From: Flavobacteriaceae bacterium
GTDB lineage: Bacteria > Bacteroidota > Bacteroidia > Flavobacteriales > Flavobacteriaceae
Direction of reading: 5' to 3'
Assembly: GCA_002690085.1 (NCBI GenBank)
Contig: NZDM01000075.1
Location: 1 to 6,498, forward strand
DNA length: 6,498 nt
Positions 1 to 6,077 of the stretch are shown here, one piece after another (within the stretch, counting starts at the first letter, position 1; each line of letters opens with the position of its first letter). Below the pieces are notes generated by a model that was not told the DNA's origin, made no database searches, and worked only from the letters and a program-made list of their open reading frames with translations. The position numbers and the translations under genes were made by a program.

Positions 1-1
1 A

Positions 2-529
2 CTTCTAAAGAAAAACAAAAAGCAAGTTGTTAAACTCTCAAAAGAGGTTGACAATTTAAGAGACAATGTTTTTTATTTCATTAAAAACTTAGACGAATCT
101 AGTCTTGAGGCGAGTGGATTTTATATAGATATTTTAGGCTATTTACATGACATGACACGGTCATTAGAATATATTTCTAAAGTAAGTTATAAACACGTTG
201 ACAATAACCACAAAAAATTAAAATTTAAACAAATAAAAGAACTGAGTGAAATTAGTGAAGCAATAACAACCCTATTTTTAGATTCTAGAAAAGCCTTTGA
301 TTCGCATTCCTTTGATAAGATTGAGGATATTACCAAGCGTAAAAATGATATTTACAGTATATTAAAGTCTGATATAAAATCACAAGTTAAAAGGACTAGA
401 GGTGCTGATGAGTCCAGCCCAAAGAATACAACACTATACTTCAATCTACTGTTGGAAACTAAAGATTTCTTAAAGGCTGCGGGTAGCTTAATAGACGAAT
501 ACGAAAATTCACACAACAAATCTTTATAG
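2..529 (+). CDS. Inorganic phosphate transporter (PiT-type), C-terminal PhoU-like part, 5'-truncated
   Basis: The reading frame is open from the left edge (first full codon at base 2) to the TAG at 527-529, giving 175 visible residues; the true start is outside the window. The visible part is soluble, helical and rich in Lys, Asp and Glu, with no membrane segment. Motifs include DNVFYFIKNLDESS, YKHVDNNHKKLKFKQIKEL and SSPKNTTLYFNLLLETKDFL. I recognise this pattern as the C-terminal cytoplasmic tail of the long flavobacterial phosphate transporters, in which a PiT-like membrane domain is followed by a PhoU-like helical bundle. The family would move inorganic phosphate across the inner membrane, and the tail is presumed regulatory (inference). 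The ATG at 152 lies mid-domain and is not a start. The gene ends 19 bases before a strong terminator. A free-standing PhoU-like protein or a Na/Pi cotransporter with a PhoU tail is the alternative. Confidence 0.7.
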   Translation, partial: LLKKNKKQVVKLSKEVDNLRDNVFYFIKNLDESSLEASGFYIDILGYLHDMTRSLEYISKVSYKHVDNNHKKLKFKQIKELSEISEAITTLFLDSRKAFDSHSFDKIEDITKRKNDIYSILKSDIKSQVKRTRGADESSPKNTTLYFNLLLETKDFLKAAGSLIDEYENSHNKSL

Positions 530-548
530 TAAATTCAAAAGACTCATT

Positions 549-580
549 AAAAAAACCCTTTCAAATGAAAGGGTTTTTTT
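549..580. terminator. Bidirectional rho-independent terminator
   Basis: A perfect 14-bp inverted repeat is present: seven A, then CCCTTTC (549-562), a 4-base loop AAAT, then GAAAGGG and seven T (567-580). Read on either strand, it gives a C/G-containing stem followed by a run of seven T. It lies between two convergent genes, 19 bases after the phosphate transporter stop and 22 bases beyond the nrdA stop. It can therefore end both transcripts. Confidence 0.93.
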
Positions 581-602
581 ATTTATTACTACAGATGTTT
601 AA

Positions 603-2381
603 TTATCCTTCACAGCTTGTACACTCTTTCTTTTGCTTAAACTTTTGTGCAGCGTTCATACTGTGCTGATAATACAAAGATTTTAGTCCCAACTTCCACG
701 CGGTCACATGGATCTTATTGATGTCCTTAGTGGGCATATCCGGATGTACAATGATGTTAAGAGACTGCCCTTGATCGATATGATTTTGGCGGTTAGCAGC
801 CTGATAGATGATCGATAGTTGATCAATTTCAGAATAAGTTTTAAAGACCTCTTTTTCATTTTCTGAAAGAAAATCAAGATGCTGAACAGAACCGTCCCTG
901 TCTCTAATGTCTCTCCATACCTCGGGTGTGTCCATGCCTTTTTCTTTTAAAAGTGTCACCAAGAAAGGATTTTTAATGGTGGTCTTTATTTTGGCAATAT
1001 CTTTTACATATATATTAGACCATATGGGCTCTATGCCTTGAGATACCTGCCCAAGGATAAAAGCGGATGAAGTGGTTGGTGCAATCGCATTCAAAGTGGC
1101 ATTCCTTCTGCCGTAGCCTTTGAGTAGTGCAGGTTCTCCAAACTTTTCTGCCAATTCTTTGGAGGCTTTATATGAGTTATCTTTTAAAGTTTTAAAAACC
1201 TCTGTATTTAAATTGAAGGCTTCTTGGCTGTCAAAAGGCAGCATTTTGGACTGTAATAAAGAGTGCCAGCCTAGTGTTCCCATACCCAGGGCTCTGTTTT
1301 GTTTTGCGAAATTATAGGCACGTTCCATAAATAGAAAGGTTTGTCGGTCGTCTAGATTAGGGGAGTCCCTATAGCATTCCAGTTTTTCCAGAAACTCAGT
1401 AATAACGGCGTCCAAAAAGTAAACCATAGTTTCAACTGCATCGGTATCTTTCCATTTGTCGTAATGCAGCAAATTAATACTTGACAAGACACAAACAAAA
1501 GACCAGTTGTGGTCAGATGGTAACATTATTTCTGTACACAGATTACTCGCATAGATTGGCAAGTTTTTATCCCTGTAAACATCTACAGCCCCATTGTTGG
1601 CATTGTCTGTAAAGAAAATATATGGGTATCCCATCTCACCACGGCTCTGTAAAACTTTAGCCCAAAGCGTTCTTTTTTCAGTGTCACCGTCAATCATAGA
1701 CTGCATCCAGTCATTGGTAACAGTTACTCCGTGAGTGAGCTCTTGGATAGGATTACCTTCTGTACCTATTTCCAAAAATTCCATAGCATCTGGGTGGTCA
1801 ATAGGAAGGTAAGGAGAAAAACGTCCGCGTCTTACAGAGCCCTGACTTACAACGTCCACCATGGATTCAAATAACCTCATAATATGCACCGCTCCTGATG
1901 CTTCGCCATTGTTTTTTATGGCTGCGCCGCGGCCTCTAATTTTCCCAAAATAGCCGGAAGTGCCTCCGCCTAATTTGGACATCATCCCCACTTCTGATTG
2001 AGTGTACAGAATATTCCCAATATCATCATCTATGTGAGAACCGAAGCAACTGATTGGTAAGCCACGTTTTTTTCCAAAATTTGACCAGACAGGTGATGCC
2101 AATGAGTAATAGCCTTCAGACATGTAATAATAAAACTTATCTGCGAAACCAGGTATTTGTAGTATGTCTTCTGCTCGTTTTGCAATATTAGCAATGCGCT
2201 CTTCTGCACTGACTCCCTCTCCTAAATATCCAGCAGCTAAAAATTTTCTGCTGTTTTCATTGAGCCACTCAAATGCTTTTTCGGGGGTTGGGTTTGCCTT
2301 TTGCTTTGATTCTTTTCTAGCTTGAATTAAATCTTGGTATGGCTTTTTTTGGTCTTGTTTGTTGGTTAGTTTATTCTCCAT
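603..2381 (-). CDS. nrdA: Ribonucleoside-diphosphate reductase, class I, catalytic subunit alpha
   Basis: NrdA is the catalytic subunit that reduces ribonucleoside diphosphates to deoxyribonucleotides in the cytoplasm. The 592 residues carry the full catalytic set. The thiyl radical site is NLCTE (N280, C282, E284). The redox pair is C112 (PISCFGS) with C297 (FVCVLSS). The radical-transfer tyrosines are Y570-Y571 (KSLYYQ), and the C-terminal shuttle cysteines are C587 and C590 (ECTSCEG). The glycine-rich stretch near 138-152 and the segment SQGSVRRGRFSPYL (179-192), probably specificity loop 2, suggest the substrate-specificity site is kept. There is no N-terminal ATP-cone: the first ~30 residues are a polar, Lys/Gln-rich tail followed directly by the alpha core. 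The overall-activity switch sits on NrdB instead. The ATG follows the nrdB stop by 3 bases without a Shine-Dalgarno, as expected in Bacteroidota, implying one nrdBA transcript ending at the 549-580 hairpin. Confidence 0.97.
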   Translation of the reverse strand: MENKLTNKQDQKKPYQDLIQARKESKQKANPTPEKAFEWLNENSRKFLAAGYLGEGVSAEERIANIAKRAEDILQIPGFADKFYYYMSEGYYSLASPVWSNFGKKRGLPISCFGSHIDDDIGNILYTQSEVGMMSKLGGGTSGYFGKIRGRGAAIKNNGEASGAVHIMRLFESMVDVVSQGSVRRGRFSPYLPIDHPDAMEFLEIGTEGNPIQELTHGVTVTNDWMQSMIDGDTEKRTLWAKVLQSRGEMGYPYIFFTDNANNGAVDVYRDKNLPIYASNLCTEIMLPSDHNWSFVCVLSSINLLHYDKWKDTDAVETMVYFLDAVITEFLEKLECYRDSPNLDDRQTFLFMERAYNFAKQNRALGMGTLGWHSLLQSKMLPFDSQEAFNLNTEVFKTLKDNSYKASKELAEKFGEPALLKGYGRRNATLNAIAPTTSSAFILGQVSQGIEPIWSNIYVKDIAKIKTTIKNPFLVTLLKEKGMDTPEVWRDIRDRDGSVQHLDFLSENEKEVFKTYSEIDQLSIIYQAANRQNHIDQGQSLNIIVHPDMPTKDINKIHVTAWKLGLKSLYYQHSMNAAQKFKQKKECTSCEG

Positions 2382-2384
2382 GTG

Positions 2385-3659
2385 CTAAAATAGATCGTCG
2401 CTGGTTATACTTTGTGCTCTTTTACTGTAATTGATGGATCGTTTCACAAAGAAGTCCCCATGCTTGGTGCCTATAATCTCATCGTCAAACCATTCGGTTT
2501 CTGATACTAATTTTTCATCGACTTCAAATACTTTATCAATCCCAATGCTTTCTAATGATTTATTGAATCTGTTTTTCAAAAACTCATTAACTACGGCCTT
2601 GGGTAAAAAGTCTAACTCTCCGTTTTCAAAAATCCAATCAACTACATGCTGTTCCGCTTCGAAAGCTTCTTTGCAAACATTTTGGATGTAAGTTTTATAT
2701 TCTGATGAAAACCACTCTGGATGTTCATCTTGAAGAATTTTGATCAAATCAATGCCAAAATCGCCGTGAATTTGCTCTTCTTTTGAAGTGGCCTCGACTA
2801 CATTTGAAATTCCTTTCAGCATGTTTTTGTGCTTGTTAAAAGCCATGATGATTAAAAATTGTGAAAACAAAGACACATGTTCAATAAATAATGAAAATAA
2901 TAGAATAGCCTCAGCATATTCTTTGTTGTCGTCACTTTTGGAATTTTTAAGTGCCGCTTCTAGATACTTAACTCTTTTCATGATGGCTGGCTTCTTCTTA
3001 AGCGCCTTAAACTCTGAGTTTAGACCTAGTATTTCTAGTAGATGGGAATAGGCGTCGGCATGGCGCACTTCACTTTCAGCAAATGTGGAGCCGACTGAAC
3101 CAATCTCAGGTTTTGGAATTCTATGGTAAAGATCACCCCAAAAAGATTTTACAGCCACTTCTATTTGAGAAATTGCCAACATTGTATTTTTAATCGCACT
3201 TTGTTCGGGGGCGGACAAACGTGACTTAAAATCTTGTATGTCACTTGTAAAATTAAATTCAGAATGAATCCAATAGGAATGTCTTATCGCAGGAACATAT
3301 TCATATAGCTGTGGATATTCATAAGGCTTTAGATTGATGCGCCTTTCGAAAATATCAGGCTGCCTTTCTTGGCTTCTTTTGTTTCTATAAAGAATGTAGG
3401 CTTTGGCAACTCCGGGGAAATTACATTCCATCAATTGTGTTTCTACGATATCTTGAACTTCCTCAATTGTTGGAATATATTCTTGGTCGGCGCTTTTTCG
3501 GTTGAGTAATTTTTGATATACAGACAACGCAACATCTTGCGCATTTTGTGCATTACCGACGCCTACTGAGTCCATCGCTTTTTGGATGGCCTCAGTAATC
3601 TTATCCAACTGAAAAGGGCTCGTACTGAAATCTCTTTTAATTATGTGTTCTATTTTCAT
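2385..3659 (-). CDS. nrdB: Ribonucleotide reductase, class I, radical-generating subunit beta with N-terminal ATP-cone (probable class Id)
   Basis: NrdB holds the dimetal cofactor that starts the radical used by NrdA. Residues ~1-95 form an ATP-cone, beginning IIKRDFSTSPFQLDKITEAI and ending near KAYILYRNKRSQ. The cone is normally at the N-terminus of NrdA and senses ATP versus dATP. A ferritin-like core follows. Aligned by eye to E. coli NrdB, the metal ligands are E167 (Asp84 in E. coli), E197, H200, E260, E295 and H298. Y204 sits at the E. coli Tyr122 position (HADAY). The C-terminal tail (NYSKRAQSITSDDLF) has Y411, a likely counterpart of radical-relay Tyr356, and an acidic-hydrophobic end for docking to NrdA. 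Total length is ~100 residues above a cone-less beta subunit. The Glu at the first ligand position and the ATP-cone suggest the flavobacterial class Id group with a manganese cofactor; this is inference. No nrdI is visible. It is first in the operon, with a 479-base gap upstream. Confidence 0.96.
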   Translation of the reverse strand: MKIEHIIKRDFSTSPFQLDKITEAIQKAMDSVGVGNAQNAQDVALSVYQKLLNRKSADQEYIPTIEEVQDIVETQLMECNFPGVAKAYILYRNKRSQERQPDIFERRINLKPYEYPQLYEYVPAIRHSYWIHSEFNFTSDIQDFKSRLSAPEQSAIKNTMLAISQIEVAVKSFWGDLYHRIPKPEIGSVGSTFAESEVRHADAYSHLLEILGLNSEFKALKKKPAIMKRVKYLEAALKNSKSDDNKEYAEAILLFSLFIEHVSLFSQFLIIMAFNKHKNMLKGISNVVEATSKEEQIHGDFGIDLIKILQDEHPEWFSSEYKTYIQNVCKEAFEAEQHVVDWIFENGELDFLPKAVVNEFLKNRFNKSLESIGIDKVFEVDEKLVSETEWFDDEIIGTKHGDFFVKRSINYSKRAQSITSDDLF

Positions 3660-3764
3660 AATCTTTAACTCATTGGGTTAATCGCAAACTGATCCTATTG
3701 GACAGTCAAATTAAGTTCTGGTATATATCGGATGATTTTCCCAGAAGATGAATGTTACCTTTAA

Positions 3765-3845
3765 TCACTCTCCCTGCGCAATGATCTGCGCTTGTGTGAT
3801 AAAATGGTCTATGTTTTGTTGTGAATTGGGCTCTTTTTGCAGCAT
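3765..3845 (-). other. Possible 26-codon leader peptide in the nrdBA upstream region
   Basis: An ATG (complement of 3843-3845) opens 26 codons ending in TGA (3765-3767). The product begins MLQKEPNSQQNIDHF and ends ITQAQIIAQGE. A stop lies 8 codons upstream in the same frame. Another frame stays open immediately after the TGA for about 20 codons (VIKGNIHLLGKSSDIYQNLI), so one base change would extend the peptide to roughly 46 residues. I do not recognise it. It could be a leader peptide, a decayed small gene or chance; frames this short occur often by chance in such DNA. It ends 105 bases before the nrdB start. Confidence 0.15.
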
Positions 3846-3948
3846 CGTTAAATTGGGTGTTTTGATCTATTTTTTTGGTTTAAGGTTATGGTTTTGGTTA
3901 ACTCGCTACAAACCCGAGCTACACAAAGAAACGAAAATTGTTGGCTTA

Positions 3949-3967
3949 TATAAAAGTCATTTTTATA
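3949..3967. repeat. A+T-rich inverted repeat upstream of nrdB
   Basis: TATAAAA (3949-3955) and TTTTATA (3961-3967) are perfect 7-base inverted arms around the loop GTCAT. With only A-T pairs, any RNA hairpin would be weak. A protein-binding operator or an A+T-rich promoter element is equally possible. No T-run or G-C core marks it as a terminator. Confidence 0.3.
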
Positions 3968-4057
3968 AACATTGCCCCCAAGTTTTTAACAACGAGTAGG
4001 TTTTTTCTTACAAAATATTAAGACTCCTTGTTTTGTAATAAACTAATAATCAATGAC

Positions 4058-4069
4058 TTAAAAAGTGTT
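4058..4069. repeat. 12-base direct repeat, copy 1 (TTAAAAAGTGTT)
   Basis: The 12-mer TTAAAAAGTGTT recurs identically at 4129-4140, 71 bases away. Copy 2 spans the DUF3109 stop codon. On the transcribed minus strand it reads AACACTTTTTAA. It could be a pair of regulator sites, but its low complexity makes chance possible. Confidence 0.25.
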
Positions 4070-4128
4070 TCTCTCGTAAACAATGCCAAGGCCAGAAAAC
4101 TAAAATTACATAAAAATATTTTTGGAAT

Positions 4129-4140
4129 TTAAAAAGTGTT
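4129..4140. repeat. 12-base direct repeat, copy 2 (TTAAAAAGTGTT)
   Basis: Identical to the 12-mer at 4058-4069. Its last two bases are part of the DUF3109 stop codon (complement of 4139-4141), so it cannot be a site wholly independent of coding constraint. Confidence 0.25.
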
Positions 4141-4708
4141 AAGTCTTGCGCTTGTCCGCAATCGCTTCAAGCGCTTCGTACCATGCACTTCCAAATTTTC
4201 GAATCAGTGCCTCTTTAACAAACTTATAAATTGGAATTTTTAGCGCTTGGCCCAGACTACAGGCTGTTTCACAAATTTGCCATTTGTGGTAATTAACCGC
4301 GGAAAATTCGCTGTAATCTTTTACACGAATGGGGTACAAGTGGCAGGAAACTGGTTTTTTCCAAGCAACATCACCTTGGTTGTAGGCTTCTTCAATCCCA
4401 CACAAAGCGGTTTGACTTTCATCATATGTAACATAGGCACAATCTACCCCATTAATAAGCGGGGTCTCCAGCTCCCCATCTTCAGTAGTCACATACAGGC
4501 CTTGGTTTTCGATGGCATTAATGCCTTCAGCCGTCAAATAAGGTTTTAATTTTGGGTAAATTTCTTGCAATTCTTTAACCTCGTGTACTTCTAGAGGTGC
4601 CCCGGCATCCCCATCGACACAACACGCCCCTTTGCAGGCGGATAAATTACATGCAAAGTCATTGTCTAAAATAGCTTCAGATACTATTGTTTTCCCCAGT
4701 TGAAACAT
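4139..4708 (-). CDS. DUF3109 family cysteine-rich protein
   Basis: A 189-residue cytoplasmic protein of a widespread Bacteroidota family whose function is not established. It has nine cysteines: C20, C25, C29 and C30 in the conserved N-terminal block ACNLSACKGACC, then C90 (GVDCAYV), C103 (ALCGIEEAYN), C122 (PVSCHLYPIR), C146 and C150 (QICETAC). The family is related to putative zinc- or iron-chelating YkgJ-type proteins, so a metal or Fe-S site is a reasonable inference. GDAGAPLE and AVNYHKWQIC are further family motifs. No signal peptide or membrane helix is visible. Length and the start MFQLGKTIVSEAIL match known members, supporting the ATG at 4708. It is divergent from the MarC gene and lies on the same strand as nrdBA, but the 479-base gap makes co-transcription doubtful. 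No strong terminator follows it. Confidence 0.9.
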   Translation of the reverse strand: MFQLGKTIVSEAILDNDFACNLSACKGACCVDGDAGAPLEVHEVKELQEIYPKLKPYLTAEGINAIENQGLYVTTEDGELETPLINGVDCAYVTYDESQTALCGIEEAYNQGDVAWKKPVSCHLYPIRVKDYSEFSAVNYHKWQICETACSLGQALKIPIYKFVKEALIRKFGSAWYEALEAIADKRKT

Positions 4709-4813
4709 AAAACGAAGATACTGATTTAAGGCATATGCTAACCCAAAAAAAATGGGTTTTTAAATTTATATTTAAATAATTTAGCGAACTTTACCCCCAC
4801 AAATTTAGGTGAT
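4709..4813. promoter_or_regulatory. Divergent promoter region between the DUF3109 gene and the MarC gene
   Basis: These 105 very A+T-rich bases separate two divergent genes, so two outward promoters are expected. For the plus strand, TAATTTAG (4777-4784) is a one-mismatch match to the Bacteroidota -7 element TAnnTTTG and would give a leader of about 20-25 bases. For the minus strand, TATCTTCG (complement of 4713-4720) is also one mismatch away, with TTTG 23 bases upstream (complement of 4744-4747), but transcription would then start almost at the ATG. Two symmetric elements lie here: AACCCA/TGGGTT around seven A (4740-4758) and TTTAAAT/ATTTAAA (4759-4776). Confidence 0.35.
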
Positions 4814-5392
4814 ATGAATTTTAATGTTAAAGAAATTTTTACAGTTTTTATGGTGCTTTTTGCGGTGATTGATGTGGTTGGAAATATCCCCATCATCATT
4901 GATTTAAGAAAAAAAGCAGGACATATTCAAAGTGAAAAAGCCGCGATTATTGCAGGGGCGATCATGATCGTTTTCTTGTTTGTTGGCAATAGTATTTTGA
5001 ACTTGGTCGGCATAGGTGTGCACTCATTTGCAGTGGCGGGTGCCTTCATATTGTTTTTTATAGCGCTAGAAATGATTTTGGGCATAACACTTTACAAGCA
5101 AGACGAAGAGTCGTCTTTAAATGCGACCGTGTTCCCTTTGGCATTTCCATTGATTGCTGGCCCTGGAAGCCTCACGACTTTGTTGTCGCTAAAATCTGAG
5201 TTTTACACAGAAAACATCATTGTGGCAATCATTATTAATGTGCTAGTTATTTTTTTGGTTTTAAAAACCTCTGAAAAAATTGAGCGCATCATTGGGCAAA
5301 ATGGCATCAACATCACTCGCAAGATTTTTGGCGTGGTTCTCTTAGCTATTGCCGTGAAATTATTCACGTCAAATATTAAATTTTTACTGTAG
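4814..5392 (+). CDS. MarC family integral membrane protein
   Basis: A 192-residue inner-membrane protein with about six hydrophobic helices (roughly 7-27, 43-63, 70-92, 104-126, 133-151 and 170-187). The MarC/UPF0056 signature is clear in two blocks: FAVIDVVGNIPIIID (16-30), the counterpart of the family's D-P-x-G-N-x-P motif with Val for the first Pro, and PLAFPLIAGPGSLTTLL (108-124). The two blocks lie in the two halves of the protein, consistent with a transporter-like fold. The substrate and role are unknown; despite the name, a link to multiple antibiotic resistance is not supported for this family. Length is typical. The ATG at 4814 begins just before the first helix. The AGGTGA upstream lies only one base from the ATG, too close for a normal ribosome-binding site. 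The next gene starts 3 bases after its stop. Confidence 0.92.
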   Translation: MNFNVKEIFTVFMVLFAVIDVVGNIPIIIDLRKKAGHIQSEKAAIIAGAIMIVFLFVGNSILNLVGIGVHSFAVAGAFILFFIALEMILGITLYKQDEESSLNATVFPLAFPLIAGPGSLTTLLSLKSEFYTENIIVAIIINVLVIFLVLKTSEKIERIIGQNGINITRKIFGVVLLAIAVKLFTSNIKFLL

Positions 5393-5395
5393 TTT

Positions 5396-5599
5396 ATGAA
5401 AATCGCAACCTATATCATATCCATTACAGCATTGGTCATTTGTGTTTTTAATGTTTCAAAGATTGATTTTCAAGCGCCCTTGCAAAACGAAAGCTTTACA
5501 GCGCTCATCACAGCTATAGCAGCAGCTTGCGCCATCCTTATAGCGAGTCTATTAAGAATCTCTAAAAAAGTAGATCGCGTGGTAAAAACCAAGGTCTAA
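5396..5599 (+). CDS. Small two-helix membrane protein of unknown function
   Basis: A 67-residue protein with two hydrophobic helices (about 4-20 and 33-53) joined by a short polar stretch (SKIDFQAPLQNESF), ending in a basic tail (ISKKVDRVVKTKV). The positive tail and short N-terminus suggest both ends may face the cytoplasm. It starts 3 bases after the MarC-family stop on the same strand, so the two genes are almost certainly co-transcribed, and perhaps functionally linked (inference). Similar small proteins next to MarC-type genes occur in flavobacteria as I recall, but I know of no assigned function. Its TAA (5597-5599) overlaps the stop of the convergent dCMP deaminase gene. No strong terminator is visible after it. 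Confidence 0.78.
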   Translation: MKIATYIISITALVICVFNVSKIDFQAPLQNESFTALITAIAAACAILIASLLRISKKVDRVVKTKV

Positions 5600-6018
5600 A
5601 GTGGAATAAAGTTGACCTCAATGCCAGATTTTTCTAAGAACTCCACACCAGATAAATCTTTGTAGGCTGTACTATAAACCACTCTAGTGATGCCAGCTTG
5701 AAAAATCAATTTACTGCAATTTTTACAGGGTGACAATGTGATATAAAGCGTTGCTCCTTTGCAAGACTGAGTTGAAGCCGCAACTTTAAGAATGGCATTG
5801 GCTTCCGCGTGGAGTACATACCATTTTGTATAACCCTCATCATCTTCACAAATATTTTCATACCCTGTTGGGGTGCCATTATATCCGTCGGAAATAATCA
5901 TACGATCCTTGACAATTATGGCGCCGACCTGTCTTCGTTCGCAATAGGATAGTTTAGCCCATTCGCTAGCCATTCGAAGGTATGCCTTGTCGTATTTTAA
6001 TTGTTTGGTGTTAGACAT
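5596..6018 (-). CDS. Deoxycytidylate (dCMP) deaminase, ComEB-type
   Basis: A 140-residue cytoplasmic zinc enzyme converting dCMP to dUMP, which feeds thymidylate synthesis. The catalytic zinc site is plain: HAEANAI gives H70 and proton-shuttle E72, and SPCKNC gives C98 and C101. The DGYNGTP motif (44-50) and the Cys-containing segments SYCERRQVGA (24-33) and ENICEDD (54-60) distinguish dCMP deaminases from simple cytidine or tRNA-adenosine deaminases; in the family the GYNG segment takes part in dCTP/dTTP regulation. The length and start (MSNTKQLKYDKAYLRMA) match flavobacterial homologues, supporting the ATG at 6018. The ComEB name comes from a Bacillus competence locus and does not imply a competence role. 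A 59-base gap without a clear promoter or terminator separates it from the HupE/UreJ-type gene upstream on the same strand. Confidence 0.95.
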   Translation of the reverse strand: MSNTKQLKYDKAYLRMASEWAKLSYCERRQVGAIIVKDRMIISDGYNGTPTGYENICEDDEGYTKWYVLHAEANAILKVAASTQSCKGATLYITLSPCKNCSKLIFQAGITRVVYSTAYKDLSGVEFLEKSGIEVNFIPL

Positions 6019-6077
6019 TTGATGCTAAAAATATCTGCCGAATATAGGCCGTTTAGGGCGCAATTGCAATTTTTAAA

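Larger units (their letters stand above)
3660..4138 (-). promoter_or_regulatory. Long intergenic region: presumed nrdBA promoter and 5' leader
   Basis: This 479-base gap lies between nrdB and the DUF3109 gene, both on the minus strand. I see no convincing full-length gene on either strand. It should hold the nrdBA promoter and an untranslated leader. No perfect Bacteroidota -7 element (TAnnTTTG) is visible on the minus strand; the nearest are one-mismatch forms such as TTAATTTG (about 38 bases upstream of the nrdB ATG) and TTTCTTTG near 3925-3932, neither with a clear -33 TTG partner. Also present are a 26-codon open frame (3765-3845), an A+T inverted repeat (3949-3967), a 12-base A+T palindrome AAAAATATTTTT (4112-4123) just after the DUF3109 stop that could weakly aid termination, and a 12-base direct repeat. 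The regulatory role is inferred from position only. Confidence 0.5.

Noticed and set aside
1120..1317. Plus-strand open frames inside nrdA and nrdB (for example 1120-1317, 2431-2691 and 2788-3051) and inside the DUF3109 gene (4247-4549)
   Set aside because: They lie wholly antisense to well-supported conserved genes and show no recognisable protein features.
3715..3735. A possible NrdR box (CCGATATATACC-like, minus strand) upstream of nrdB
   Set aside because: Only the central ATATAT matches; the flanking palindrome is missing and I see no second box about 31 bases away.
3748..3999. An 83-codon plus-strand open frame in the gap upstream of nrdB
   Set aside because: Its composition (many Cys, Phe and Trp with no recognisable domain) is unlike a flavobacterial protein, it overlaps the likely nrdBA control region, and I know no homologue.
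3660..4138. A cobalamin riboswitch controlling ribonucleotide reductase
   Set aside because: The conserved B12-box GCCACTG and its surrounding helices are not visible on the minus strand.
4740..4758. AACCCA/TGGGTT hairpin followed by T residues, resembling a terminator
   Set aside because: It sits between two divergent starts, where no plus-strand transcript is expected to end, and the stem is only 6 bp with a 7-A loop. It is more likely part of the promoter region.
4807..4812. AGGTGA before the MarC start as a Shine-Dalgarno
   Set aside because: It ends one base before the ATG, too close for normal pairing, and Bacteroidota seldom use Shine-Dalgarno sequences.
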